From Formicarius rufipectus (taxonomy: Eukaryota > Chordata > Aves > Passeriformes > Formicariidae), in contig VXAU01000195.1 in assembly GCA_013399695.1 (NCBI GenBank), positions 72,627 to 136,626 of the forward strand: a DNA stretch of 64,000 nt, given 5' to 3'. Below the pieces are notes generated by a model, which was not told the origin of the DNA, ran no database searches, and saw only the letters and a list, made by a program, of their open reading frames with translations. Both the position numbers and the translations under genes were made by a program. Shown here piece after piece: positions 45,883 through 57,962 of the stretch. Numbering within the stretch: the first letter of the stretch is position 1; every line of letters begins with the position of its first letter.

Positions 45883-46139
45883 GGAAGGTTTGGGAAGGTT
45901 TGGGAAGAAGGTTTGGGAAGGGAAGGGAAGGTTTGGGAAGGGAAGGATTGGAAAGGGAAGGTTTGGGAAGGGAAGGTTGGGGAAAGTTTGGGAAGGGAAG
46001 GTTTGGGAAGGTTTGGGAGGGGAAGGGAGGNNNNNNNNNNNNNNNNNNNNNNNNNNNNNNNNNNNNNNNNNNNNNNNNGAAGGGAAGGGAAGGGAAGGGA
46101 AGGGAAGGGAAGGGAAGGGAAGGGAAGGGAAGGGAAGGT
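45883..46139. repeat. GGGAAGGTTT / (GGGAA)n purine-rich array with gap
   Basis: The left part mixes GGGAAGGTTT units; the right part is pure GGGAA. 48 N at 46031-46078 interrupt it. The + strand is almost all purine outside the TTT triplets. Frames stay open through it by composition only. Confidence 0.9.
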
Positions 46140-47420
46140 GGGAGCGAAGCCCAGCAGTGCTCCTGCAGCCAGAGCAGCCAGGATGACACAGCTCCAGCGA
46201 GGGGCAGTGACAGCCCAGTGGCTCCTGGAGCTGTGACCCTCCTGACCCCGAGCCAAAGGTCATGGGCAGCAGCAGATTGGTTCAAAAATAAGACCCTCTC
46301 TGAATCCAGCAGCTGAGAATTGGGCTTGGGGCTGGTGGAAGCTTCAGCACTGGCTTTGGGCTGCGGTATGTGATGGGCATTCACAAACTGCCTTGTTTCC
46401 TCTCTGCTGTTCCTCAGAGCTGCTGTGTTTGGCAGGAATTAATGGATCTGGAAAAGGATGCCGTGGTTGAAGCGCATGGGTCAGGTAACAGCAGGCCTGG
46501 AGGTGACAGGGTTTGCTCTGCCAGCTGTTTGACAGTCCTGCTGCCACCCAGCATGGTGCAATTAGAGCTTCACACAGCACATCCCTGCGCCTCGAGCGGT
46601 GACACTTCTCCTTTCAGACCCTGCTGTCTGGCCCTGTGGGCGTGTCCCACCTTATGAGAACGGCCACCTAACGAGCCCTGGATGATTATGCTGAAATAGC
46701 TGTGCCCGTGGGTCTGTGTTTCACCAGGGCTGCTCCATCTTCCCCGCCCCAGTGGCAGTGGCTTGCTTTGCATCTCCGACTTTTGCAGGATTGGGGAGAG
46801 CAGGGAATTTTTATCTTCTCCCGTGCAGTTAATTAGGAAGCATTCCAGTTTGTGCCATTTGGTTAGGAGTGTATCCAGGCTGCTCAGCGATGCTAGCAGA
46901 GAACAGACCTTGCAGAGAAAGCAGGGATTCCTGATCCTGCTCTCTAATTTAGGATAAGCTCAAATTTACCAGTAGACATACACTAATTTTTAAGTCTCGA
47001 GATTGCAGCCCCTCCTGCCATCACTGGCACTAGTGAATGGAAGAAAGGAATATTCCCCTAAGAGCAGAAGTGTTGGCCTGCCCTGGGCCTGGAATGCATG
47101 TTGGGTCAAGGAATTGAAGCAGGGCTTGGCTGATGGAGGATACTGAGTTCGTGGGGAAACAATTTGCTTAGCAGCTCCAAGTGGTCTTCACACAACAGGT
47201 CAACAGCAGCTCTTACAGGGAGTTGTGGGCTAAACAAATGATTTGGTGTACCAGGGAGCAGGCTGCATTACATGTTCTTCAGGATTAGATGAACTGCATG
47301 GTGGGATTAGGCTGTGCCTTGGAGATCCTGGAGAAGCTCCCACACTCAGGAAGGTGACTCCAACCCAAGAGTGCAGTAAAGGGAGCAGGTGTAACACCAC
47401 ACACCATCCCAGTGTGCTCA
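46140..47420. other. Intergenic, no gene seen
   Basis: Single-copy DNA without supported features. Confidence 0.6.
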
Positions 47421-47750
47421 TTATAGAATCATAGAATGATTTAGGTTGGAAAAGCCCTCCAAGGTCATGGAGTCCAGCCTTGGACTGCCAAGGCCACCAC
47501 TAAATCATGTGCCCAGGTGACACATCAACACATCTTTTAAATCCTTCCAGGGATGGTGACTTCACCCCTGTCCTGGCCAACCTGTGCCAGGGCTGGGCAG
47601 CCCTTGCTGTGAAGAAATTTTTCCTAATATCCACCCTAAACTTCCTCTGGCACAACTTGAGGCCATTTCTTCTTGTCCTGCCTCTTCTCACCGGGAGAAG
47701 AAACCAACCCTCACCTGGCTACAAGCCCCTTTCAGGTGATTGCAGAGAGC
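47421..47750 (-). repeat. CR1 LINE fragment
   Basis: Begins TTATAGAATCATAGAATGAT, the intact CR1 terminal repeat reversed, then 'ttaggttggaaaagccctcc' and about 300 bp of 3' region. One of the better preserved copies. Confidence 0.95.
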
Positions 47751-49066
47751 AATTATTTTCTCACCAGCAACAGCTGGAACATCAGGAATGAGAAAGACGA
47801 GTGGCCCACACCCCCCAGGCTGGGCAGGATAATCTATTTCCGTGTGACTGACACTGGGAAGGCATCAGTGAACCCCTGCAGGGGGGTGGCAGCTCATTGG
47901 GATTCAGGCTCAGTCGCTGTTCATCCTCTGGCAGAGGCACCACCTGGCAGGATCACTCACCTCCACCCTCGGTGACAGAAAGGGACAGCCACCAGCTCTC
48001 AGCCACCACTGGGGCACGTCACTGGAAATGACAAACTGGGAGGGAAGGAGCACGGGGTAGGAGAGGGGGATTGCACCGGGGGCACCTGGAAGAAACATCT
48101 GACTTGGCTGAGCTCAGGGGAGCCAAAAGAGCAGCTGCTGTTGCATAAATTCTGTCCTCCATCCTCCTGTGGACAGGAAGGCAAGAGGCTCCTGCCTGCC
48201 ACAGCAGTGGGGATGTGCTCCTGGGGGCCAGGAGCCTAGGACATGCAGTGGTGTGGGGAGGAGCAGCCTGCAAGCTGGACCTTTTGGGGCAGAAATGCCT
48301 GGCTGGGAGAGATCAGTGGGTCATTTAACCCAGTTCCCTGCCCTCCCCCAGCAGCAGCAGCAGCAGCAGGTGCCCTGTGGGTCTGGCTCCTCTTGCCATC
48401 CATTCCAGTTGTGCCCAACATCCACAGTCATTGGAAGAGAGGATTAGAAAGTATATCTCTGCTTTCTCCTCGTAGTATCTGTTGTTTGGGGCGTTTTATC
48501 TCCAGTCTATGAACCTATTTAATCCAATTTTGGTGCCTGGTAGCCCCGTGCTTTGATGCTGATGTACCATCACCCACATCTCAGCTGAGTTTGTTGTTGT
48601 ACCATCACATTTGTGTGAGGGTTGACGAGCTTGCCCCTTCCAGCCTCCCCCAGGGAAGGAGATTTGGCATGGCAGGGTGGTTGCCACCATTCCAGCATTG
48701 CCTGCACCTTCATGATGGGTCAGGAACTGCAGCTGCCTTCAGGTGAAACTGGGTTTGGCATAGCCTGGCAGCTGGATGGAGCTGCCCTGTGAGGTGCTGT
48801 GCCACATCACTGAGCATGGGATGGGGCTGCCAATCATCTCCCTGTCCTGCCCCATTCCCATCTCTTGGCATGCTTAAACTTCTTGGCTAAGGTAAGATCT
48901 TAGGTTGTGCAGTGTTCTTGCTGCCCTGACTTGTGATCTTTGCTCCTGCCTGAATTACGGGTCACCCCCTCACTCTCCAGGTCTTGCTCCCACCCAGGAC
49001 TTGGTGAGCTCTTCCAAGCTGGAGATCCAGGCAGAGGGATAAGAGGCAGTGTCTGCCAGTGTGCTG
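47751..49066. other. Intergenic, no gene seen
   Basis: A CAG repeat (about 7 units) lies at 48349-48369; otherwise single-copy. Confidence 0.6.
48349..48369 (+). repeat. (CAG)n microsatellite
   Basis: Seven CAG/AGC units, not in a recognised gene. Confidence 0.85.
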
Positions 49067-50096
49067 TGTGGTGGTTTTCAGCCAGTGTCCACCCAAACCT
49101 CCAGGTCCCCCCTTTCCCAGAGGGAAAGGAAAAAAGAGAAAAGGAAAAAAACCAGCTGAGAGATAATGGCAAAACTAACTCAGAGTAGCTAAATACTTAA
49201 ATTTATTACTAACAAGATAAGAACTAAAAGTACTAAAAATAAAAAGTAAGAAATAAATCAGTCCCAAGAACACCCCTCTCCTCCCACTCCTCCCTCCCTC
49301 CAGCAGTTCCAGGGAGCAGGGAATGGGAGGTTTGCAGGTGGGTGTTGTTGCTGCCATTGCTCTTGTCCTGGGGGTCACTCCATGGGGGGCAGTCGGGTCT
49401 CTGCCCCCCGATGGGCTCCGTGGGCTGCAGGGGGACAACCTGCTCCCCCACGGTCCTGCCCACGGGCTGCAGGGGGGCCACAGCTCTGAGTCCTTCCCCT
49501 GCTCCCCTGGGGTCCCTCCCATGGGGGACAGTCCTTGATAGACTCTCCAAGGTGAGTCCAACCCCCGGGCAACACTTCTATGGGGGAAAATCCTGCTCCA
49601 GGTGGGACTCCTTCTCCAAGAGTCATGGCCATGAGTCTCTTGCAGGATCTCGCTCCATCCTGGGCCTCCCACAGGGCAACAGCTCCTTCTGCATCCACCT
49701 GCTCCTCCAGGGGCTGCAGGGGGGTCTGTGCACCCCGAGGGATCTCCACGGGATTCAGGGAGGGGGGGGCGGGGAATAGCTTTGAGTCCTTCCCCCACCC
49801 CACTCCAGTGTGGGGTCCCTCCTTCTCCTCCTCCTGCTCCCACCTTGGTCTCTGTGTTGTTATCTCATGGCTGGAATTTCTTTTCAACTGCCCCACACTC
49901 CTAATTCTTAACTCTGTTATCCCAGAGCTGGGACTGTGATTCTTAACTGGCTCCACTCTGTCCACCAGCAGGAGGTCCCTCCTGGCCCTGGCTGTCCTTG
50001 GCTCCACAGGACAGGGGAAACTCCTGGCAGCTTCCAACAGAGACCATCCTGGAAGCCCCCCCTGCTACTAAAATTCAGCTACAGAAACCCATGATA
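49067..50096 (-). mobile_element. Solo LTR, family 2, long form
   Basis: Minus-strand LTR with AATAAA (in GTTAGTAATAAATTTAAG, + positions about 49196-49213) and a 3' end near CCACCACA. Homologous along its whole length to 22875-23578. It carries two copies of a GAGTCCTTCCCC...GGGGTCCCTCC block (49488-49519 and 49784-49822) with about 265 bp between; the short form has one copy. Flanks TGCTG and GGCTG match at 4 of 5. The long minus-strand open frame inside it is not a recognisable protein. Confidence 0.7.
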
Positions 50097-51468
50097 GGCT
50101 GCTGTCAGTCCGTGTTGATAGGTAAGCTCCAAGTGGCTCTCTCTCCTCTGGGGAGGCTCTTCTTCGCAGTCATTAACCTTTATTTGGTTTGGTTTATTTA
50201 CTCAGGTGGCGAATTAGGTCACACTGAAGTGGCTTCTGTTAAACTGAGCAATGGCCACTTGAATCTGGAGTGACTGTGTCCACACTGAGGTTAATGCAGT
50301 TTAAAGCAATCACTTTAAATCTCCCCTCACTGCTACGAGGAGGGATTTCCATCACTGTCCCTGCTCAGGGCTGGCCCAGCAGGCTGTGCTTGGACAGGGG
50401 AGCCCAGTCCTGCTGCTCCAGCACCTCAGCACAGCCTCTCTCTCTGCCTAGAGCAGCAATCCTGCTTCTTGGAAGTGTGAATCTCTCTTTGTAAGTTGAT
50501 TTAGATTTTGAGCTGAAAGAAAATGAATACTGCTAATTGCTGTCCTTAGACTCCTTTTAGTCTCAGTATGATTTTTACAGCTCTCACTGTGCACAGGACA
50601 GAAGAACAAGGTTCCCAAGAGGGGCAGAGCTAACTAGTAAAGAAAATTCCTGATGTATTGGCAGGTGCTGGAGGGTTGTGCCAACCCTATAACTTTGTCA
50701 GTCTTGGGCTGAGTAACAAGAAATGATGAAAAAAGGAACTGCAGCACATTCTCCTCTGGGACCTGGAGATGGTCTGACCCTGACAATTTGGTACAGCTAA
50801 AGCAGAGTTTTCTCTGTATTATTCTCTTGCTTGAGGGTGGCTGGAACTTCTGTTTAGTTGCTGGTCCTCTTCAGCACCATCAAGACCTTTGCAGCTTGGT
50901 GGCAAATGTATCAACTACTAGGAGGAAAATGAACTCCATCCCAGCTGAAGCCAGGACACCAAGGCTCCCTCTGTGCTTTGGTCCAGTGGACACAACCCCC
51001 ACCTCCATGTCCCAGGGCATTGCATGTCTGAAGACTGCAAGGTGTTAACATACTCCAGCACGGCTGGATGAACAACTGCTCTGGGTGTAGATTCCACTTT
51101 AGACCCTCTCTAAACCTGCAGCAGAGCCTCAGTATAAAAACTCTGGACAAAGCAAATGCTTTTGGGCTCTGGATGTGCCCCTTTCCAGGCTGTAGGACTC
51201 AAGCAGTGCAGTGCATCTTGAAAAAGCAACCCCCATCCTCACTGCACTTGCTGTTTGCTCCTTTGGAATGCTCCATGGGTCCAGCCCTGGATTTGCCCTG
51301 AGGTCAATCAGCTGGGATCAGTGGGATGCACTGGCCTCTGACAGCAGCTCCCCCAGTGCTTCACATCACCAGCAGGGCTCCAGTACTGACCAGTTGTGCC
51401 GAGGCCTCAGGAGGAGCAGCTGCCCTGCAGAGCCCGAGCTGGGAAGAGGCATTTACACTGTTATTTCA
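50097..51468. other. Intergenic, no gene seen
   Basis: 50150-50330 (GTCATTAACC, GGTTAATGCAGTTTAAAGC) is single-copy and may be conserved noncoding. The rest is unremarkable. Confidence 0.5.
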
Positions 51469-51730
51469 TGGAATCACAGAATATCCTGACCTGGAAAGGA
51501 GCCACAGGGATCAGCCAGACCAAATCCTGGGCCTGCATGGACACCCCAACAATCCCCCCCTGTGCCCCAGAGCATCATCCAGACACTCCTGCAGCTCTGG
51601 CAGCCTCGGGGCTGTGCCCACTGCCCTGGGGAACCTGTTCAGTGCCCACCACCCTTTGGGGGAAGAACCTTTTGCTGAGATCCCACCTGCCCCTGCCCTG
51701 ACACAGCTCCAGCCCTTCCCTGGGGTCACT
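51469..51730 (-). repeat. CR1 LINE fragment
   Basis: Reversed tail GGAATCACAGAATATCCTGA followed by the standard blocks (gcagctctggcagcctcgg). Confidence 0.92.
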
Positions 51731-52860
51731 GCTCACCAGAGAGGAGGAAAGCTGCAAGTCTGGCATTGTGCCTTCCATCCAGCTCGGTCACCCTAAGCCA
51801 AGCCTAGCCTGGACAGATGCTCTCGTCCAGCCCTGGGTGAAACTCTGGCTATCAAGAGCTGCTCTGGGTGGCTCTGACAGCTTTTGTCCTTGAAGTTCAT
51901 CCCTTTGAGCATCTCCCCTCTGTGGAAAGGTGAACTTTAATCCCTGTAGCCCACGAGCAGAAAGGAAGGAGGAGGAAGAAATAAGTGGTTGCTCTTCAGG
52001 CTGAGATCAGTAGGAAATCACCATTGTCCCCCAGACCTGAAAAACACAAACTTCCCTAAAACTGAGCTCTTTGTGTGGAAGGAAATGAGGGGACTGATAA
52101 GAGAGATTACCCTAATGAATAAACAAGTGTCTTAAAAGACGGACTCCTCGTGCAATACGTTATTTTTAACTTAGTGGCAATTTGCATGCGAGTCAATTTG
52201 CATATATTAAATACATCACCCCTTCTGCATCGAGTTCCCCCTCCCCTTTGGTACAACATCTCATTATGGTGCTGCTGGGACCGAGGCGCTGGTGGCTCTG
52301 GAGGGGATTTTAATTTGCCCAACACATGCTGTGTGGGTTTTTATCACTTGCTGCACATTGGACCCGGTGTCTTTGAAGTCACTCGTGCCTCGGAGGGCCT
52401 TCTGCTTGAGGTAGCTGAAATGGAAAAAGAAAGGAAGGGGAGGGGGAACTGCCTGGAAAAGAAATGCACAGGGAAGAAAGGAGATGGTTTAGCCTGTGTT
52501 AGCTTGACAGAAAAAGAGCAATGCAGAAACCTCTCCCCTCCACCAGAGAGCCTGGGTGTTGTGAGTGGGGCATTTTTGGTTTCCTTCTTGCTTGAGATGA
52601 AATTTGCCATTTCCTGGGAGCCACGGCGATGCTGGTGAGGAGGAATTGGCCAGTGGGAGCCTCAAGAGGTGGCCGTGGGGTGGAGGGACAGGTGGCCCCG
52701 CTGGGCTCTGCAGTGTGCCGTGGTTTTGGGGTGGGGGCTGGCTGCTGGCACCTGCCTAAAGAGGGGTGTAGAGGTTTGTGTGTGACAGGACACCCTGTCA
52801 TGGTTTAGTACGTGGAGATCCCCGTGGGGGCTTGGGAGGTGCCAGATTTCTGCCTCCAAG
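51731..52860. other. Intergenic with a strong candidate noncoding element
   Basis: 52080-52330 is AT-rich single-copy DNA with two octamer motifs (see separate entry). The rest has no recognisable feature. Confidence 0.5.
52080..52330. promoter_or_regulatory. Candidate conserved noncoding element with paired octamers
   Basis: Contains two exact ATTTGCAT octamers (52180-52187 and 52196-52203), the POU/OCT motif in reverse, 16 bp apart, together with CTAATGAATAAAC and a TTTTAATTTGCCC site. No exon or repeat. Confidence 0.4.
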
Positions 52861-53080
52861 GGAGATTCAGCTTGGATACCAGGAAAAGGTTCTTCACTGA
52901 AGGGGTGGTGAGGAATTGGAATGGGCTGCCCAGGGCAGTGGTGGAGTCACCATCCCTGGAGGTGGGCAAAAACCCAGTAGCAGGTGGCACCTGGAGATAT
53001 GGTTTAGCGGGCATGATGGTATTTGGTTGAAAGTTGGACTTGATGATCTTGGAGGTCTTTTCCAGACTTACTGATTCTAT
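52861..53080 (+). repeat. CR1 LINE fragment
   Basis: 'ggataccaggaaaaggttct', 'tggagtcaccatccctggag' and 'ttggaggtcttttccagact' then ACTGATTCTATTATC. Confidence 0.92.
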
Positions 53081-54345
53081 TATCCCCTGCTTTGGGCCAC
53101 TCTGTGCCTCTGTTTGCCCATGTGTGAGACAGGATTGTTGATGGCAACTGCTCCTGGGGAGCTTTGGGGTGTGCTCAGAGCAGGTGCTAATGGAGAGATA
53201 GGGGGAACACTTCTCCACGACCTGGCTGTTGGTGTGAGGGGTGTTGTGATGAAAACATAAAGGTGTCTGACATCCTTCTGCCTTGGGTAGACGGAGAAGT
53301 CACTTTGCAGCCATAGGATCAACTCACAGGAGCCTGAAATGCTGCTGATGCCATGGAAAAAGCTTTTGCTGCTGTACAGTGGAGCCCAGGGGGATTTTCA
53401 CGGTTCTGACTACTGACCAAAAACCCTGGAAATGTTTTGAGGAAGGAATGAAAAAGAAAATTTCTTTCAATTAGTTCAGCATTTGTCAGCCAGTTCTGGT
53501 TGCAATCAAGAGCATTGTACTGAGCTCAAGTGTTTCTTTGAAAGACCCTTAAAAATAATCATCTAGGGAAATGAATAGAGGAAGTGACCCAAATCTAATC
53601 TAGACTGATAGACTGTAGAAGACTTATCTTCACCAAGTTACAAGTTCCTTCTCCCTTCCTATGTAACATGAGTCTTAGCCAAAGCTCCTGTGATGTGACA
53701 ATTCAGGAATAAATGTCAGCAGCTCCTTCATGCCAAGAATATTTGGATGTCAGCAGAAAGCAGCAATGTTCCTGATAAACAGATGCAAATGGGATGCTGG
53801 GATTAGGGGTGAGATTGGCACTGGGTAGCTCTGATCTCCAGCAATTTCCGTGCTTTGAGGGTGCCCAGCCACTGCAGAGCAAAGGGGCACGGGGAGGGCC
53901 TATTCTGTCCTCCTTAGGAAACTCTCCATGTCACAGGTCCACAGAAACACCAGCAAAGGGGTGTGGAGAGCACAGCTTGGGGTTTTTTTTAATTAGAGAG
54001 GATGGGAAAACCCCTGTCCTGATGTGTGCTCCTGCCCTTTTGGAGCGTGTGGCAGTGAGGGGTGAAAAAGGTGTGTGAGAGTGAAACATCTCGCCTTGGA
54101 TAACGAGCAGGAATAAAAAAGGCAGGACACTAGCTGGAGGATGGTCAATTCTATTGTGACTGGAAGCTGGGGGTTCAGGGCAGCTTGTTTCTAGGTCCTT
54201 TGGGCCGGGGGCAAGAGTCAAAGTGAAGGAGAGATGACTGTAGAAAGGCTGGTCTTTGCCTGGAGTTGTGCAGAGCAGCTGCTCCCGCGCTCAGCCACGC
54301 TCCAGCAGGGTGAGATGGAGAGGGACAGTTGGGGTCAGAGATGAC
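53081..54345. other. Intergenic, no gene seen
   Basis: Single-copy DNA without supported features. Confidence 0.6.
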
Positions 54346-54562
54346 ACAGAATCACAGAATGTGCTGAGCTGGGAGGGTCCCCCAAGGATCATCAGGTTCA
54401 ACCCTCAGCCCTGCACAGGACCAGCCCCAGGAGTCACCCCCTGTGCCCCAGAGCATCATCCAAACCCTCCTGCAGCTCTGGCAGCCTCGGGGCTGTGCCC
54501 ACTGCCCTGGGGAGCCTGGGCAGTGCCCACCACCCTCTGGGGGAAGGACCTTTTTCCAGTAT
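54346..54562 (-). repeat. CR1 LINE fragment
   Basis: Reversed tail CACAGAATCACAGAATGTGC and the standard blocks to 'ggaaggacctttttccag'. Confidence 0.92.
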
Positions 54563-57327
54563 CTATTTGGGTGTGTTGTGATGGACTCTGGGCCACTTCC
54601 CTGGGCTCAAAGGTGTCCTGTTGCCTGCCAGGGAGTGCCGTGGCTCCTTCACGGATGGAAGCCCAGCTCTGACAGCTGTGACATCCCGGACAGCAGCCTG
54701 ATCTCACCTCCTGTGGTCGAAGCCAGCTCACCCTGCCCATCTGAGGGCTGCTTTTCAGAGGGAGCATCACGAAACTCATCCTTTGGGGGTGGCCCTGCCA
54801 TGTAGGATATCGTAAGAGCTGCCGAGTGAAGTCTCCAGCCCTGCTCCCTCCTGGCTGGCCCCACTGCCGGGATTGTTTCCCCAGCAAGAGAACAATACCT
54901 CCCCTTCCATCTAAGAAACATTTATTACGTGATACGTTTCAGATGTCTCTTCGGGGAGGAGGGGAAAGCGCAGGAGAAATAGATCTCTGTGTTTTACGGC
55001 GGCGCGGGCTGATCCATCCCGTAATGGATTAATTATCCCACGCGGGAGGGGTGGGGAATGCTCGGAGCCAGAGCCAGGGTTGCCTTCCAAGAGGAGCAGA
55101 CGTGGATATTTCTATCCTCCTTCTTCACAAACTAAAAGGGGTAATTAATTAATCTGAAAGCTTTCATGTGCATTACAGTTCTCTCCCTCTCCTGGTTTTC
55201 CTTTCCCCTTTGATTGTATGAAACAAGGAGTTTAGGAGCCTATTGTGCTGCTCATTCCCGAGCCCTTGTCAATCTCCCTGCTCCCTTCATACCTCTGCCT
55301 CCTTTTCTCTCCCTTTAAATCCCTCAGAGGTCAGAAGCATTTCCTGGTTTTCCTTTATGTGCCCTGAAGGAAATGGTCTGGGCTAGATTATCTCAATCAG
55401 CACCGATGCACAGACCTGGCCAGTGGAGTATTTCACCCCACTTCTGGAAGCTCCCTTCCATCCATCACACGGTCTGGGGAGGAGAACCATCCCTTGGGCC
55501 TCCTGCTCTTCAGCTGGGGAGGATTAATGCTGGCAACAGGAAACAGTACCCAGGTAGATTGTGGAGGCTCCAAAGCCCGTGAGGTCAATGCTGTAACGGT
55601 GCCATTTCCTCATCCTTTCCCGTTTATTATTTCCACCAAGCCAGGCTGCAACTCGAGCAAGAAGTATAAATCCTACTGTCCCTTGGCTCCATCTGCTCGT
55701 GGAGCTGAAGGGACATAAAGCCTGTAGGCAGAGTGAGCCAGTCCATTATGGAGTGTTCTGTGGAGAGGCTGGCTCAGAGCTGGAGTCAGGCATTAGAGGA
55801 CATCCAGGAGCAATTGCAGCCCCTTTGAGCAGAGCACAGCTTCTCCGAGGCACCTAACAAAAACTAACTATCCCAGGGATGGAGAAGTGGAAAAATGTCA
55901 TTTCAGAGCTGTAGATCCCAGTTGGTTTAACCTTGTGAGATCCAGAGTTGGGCTGGTAGGAGTTGTTTTCGCATCTCCTGGGAGGGGAGCAGCCCTCAGC
56001 TGAGGGTCTGGGTGCTCGCTGGAAACATGGTGCTGTTCCATGCCTGGCTGCCAACTCAATTTTCTGTAGGAAAGGTTCTGGACAGCCCAGCCTCGAAAAA
56101 CTCCGTAGTTCTTAGAGGAAGGTTTCTGGTGCTTTATTTCGCCTCAAAGCAAGGAAAGAACCTGGACTTGCATCCAAATGCGAGCTCTGGCCATGGAGGT
56201 ATGAATGAAAACCCCAACATTATCTGTCTCCTTACCCAGTCCTGTGAACATTTAACACACTGGTCTGAAGGTTAAAATCCCCTTCCAGAGTGCCTTTTTT
56301 TTTTTTTTTTTTTTTTGGGTGTCCTGGTGATCGGGGAAGGAATTTGTGGTGTCTCAGAAAGCATGTTTTATTCTCTTTGTCTGCCTGCCTGGTGTGCTCG
56401 TGTGTCATTTGCTGCTCTTGGCAGTGAGTGGGAGTTTGTGGAATGAAATGTGAACTCCCTGCCTCTCCCACATTGGTACACAGCTCAGAAGGATGGGTTG
56501 TCCTGGCTGCATCCCCCTCAGTCACAGGATAAATAACAGGAATATGAGGAGCTGTCCGACTCAGTGTTGCCTTCAAAGGGGCTTGGTTGAGTAAAGGGCA
56601 GGAGAGGCTGGTTCCAGTAATACGATGTCTGTTGTTCCTCTGCCTGAAAACAGGTTTAATGAAGCATTTGTTCTCTCCCTGCCCTCTCCCAAACTGCTCA
56701 GCTTTCCCTCAGAGCTGAGTGACAAAAGCAAAATTGTGTCCTGATGTTTGTTTGAATTCTTAAGTGAATTTGCTTGGGCGATATTCCCAACCTTTCCCTG
56801 GTACCTTTCCAAGAACGTTCAAGCAACAAGATTTTTACTGGCAGGAAAAAAATACAGTAAATTTCAAAGTCACATTTGCAGGTTTTTTTACCACTATTGA
56901 TACCTGCAGCGCTAAAATATCCTGACATGGTCTTAAAACAGATTGGAGAAGATTTTGATGAATAATGAATTGTGATTTCTTTTTATTTGCCTTCTGGTTC
57001 TGGTTGAACTCTTCAAGCTCTTGAGGTTTTCTTTGTAATCATGAGACCTAGAAATTGATTTTCCCTAGGTCTGAAATGATGAGTCTTTGTAGCTGAGTTT
57101 GCTGAAATGCAGATGTTGTTCCTCAGCATTTCAAGTATTGGTTCTGATCCAGTTTGGAGCAAAAATGGATATTATTATTATTTTCCTCCAGATTTTGCTA
57201 AAACAGGCCATTGTAGAAACAAACTCTAGCCAAGGTATGATGTTATATGCCCCCCAGTGCTGCTGCCACTCTGTGTAACCATCACGTTGTTTTCAGCTTG
57301 ATCTGCACTTGAGCAGGTTTCCCAGGG
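54563..57327. other. Intergenic, no gene seen
   Basis: 54940-55330 has TTAATTAATTATCC and GGGGTAATTAATTAATC motifs and looks like possible conserved noncoding DNA. A 22-T run lies at 56295-56316. No exon recognised. Confidence 0.5.
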
Positions 57328-57480
57328 TCATAGACTGGAACGATTTGGGACCCAGGAAACCTTTAGTCCAACATCTTTCAGCAGGGTTAGTTTTGGGATC
57401 AGGGCAGGGTTTGAAAACCTCCAAGCATGGAGACTGCACAGCCCCTCTGGGCAACCTGTACCATGTTTGACCATCCTCAT
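57328..57480 (-). repeat. CR1-like fragment (old, diverged)
   Basis: 'tttagtccaacatctttcag', 'gagactgcacagcccctctg' and 'ggcaacctgtaccatgtttg' follow reversed CR1 order. Confidence 0.75.
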
Positions 57481-57556
57481 GGGGGCTGCTGTTACATCCA
57501 GTTGTTTACATCTGGTTGCTTCAGTTTATCTCTCGTCTCCCACCCCTTCTTCCCAG

Positions 57557-57962
57557 TAAACCCCTGGCAAACCCCTGGTAAACCCATGGTAAACCTCTGA
57601 CAAATCCCATGTAAACCACTGACAAACCCCTGGCAAACCTCTGGCAAACCCCACGTAAACCCCTGGCCAGCCCCCGGAAAACCCTGACAAACCCACGGTA
57701 AAGCCATGGTAAACCCCTGGCAAACCCCATATAAAAAACTGGCAAACCTCTGGCAAACCCCTGGTAAACCCCTGGTAAATCCCACGTAAACCCTTGGTAA
57801 ACCCTTGACAAACTCCTGACAAACCCCTTGCAAACCCCTGGCAAACCCCTTGCAAAATCCTGGCAAACCCCTGACAACCCCCTTGAAAACCCCATGTAAA
57901 CCCCTGGCAACCCCCTGGTAAACCCTTGGTAAACCCTTGGTAAACCCCTGGCAAAGCCCTGG
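57557..57962. repeat. 11-bp minisatellite (about 37 units)
   Basis: Units are variants of CAAACCCCTGG / TAAACCCCTGG, 11 bp each, continuous over 406 bp. Because 11 is not a multiple of 3, one 33-bp cycle gives the same 11-residue pattern in every minus-strand frame (QGFARGLPGVY-like); all three are open across most of the array. No sign of a real protein: no start context, no non-repeat domain. Confidence 0.95.

Noticed and set aside
45647..46384. Several open frames over the GGGAA array
   Set aside because: They pass through N and pure repeat on both strands; open by composition only.
49175..50037. Two overlapping 220-codon minus-strand frames
   Set aside because: They lie inside a solo LTR and are not in a region that codes for retroviral proteins; the homologous short copy does not keep the same frame.
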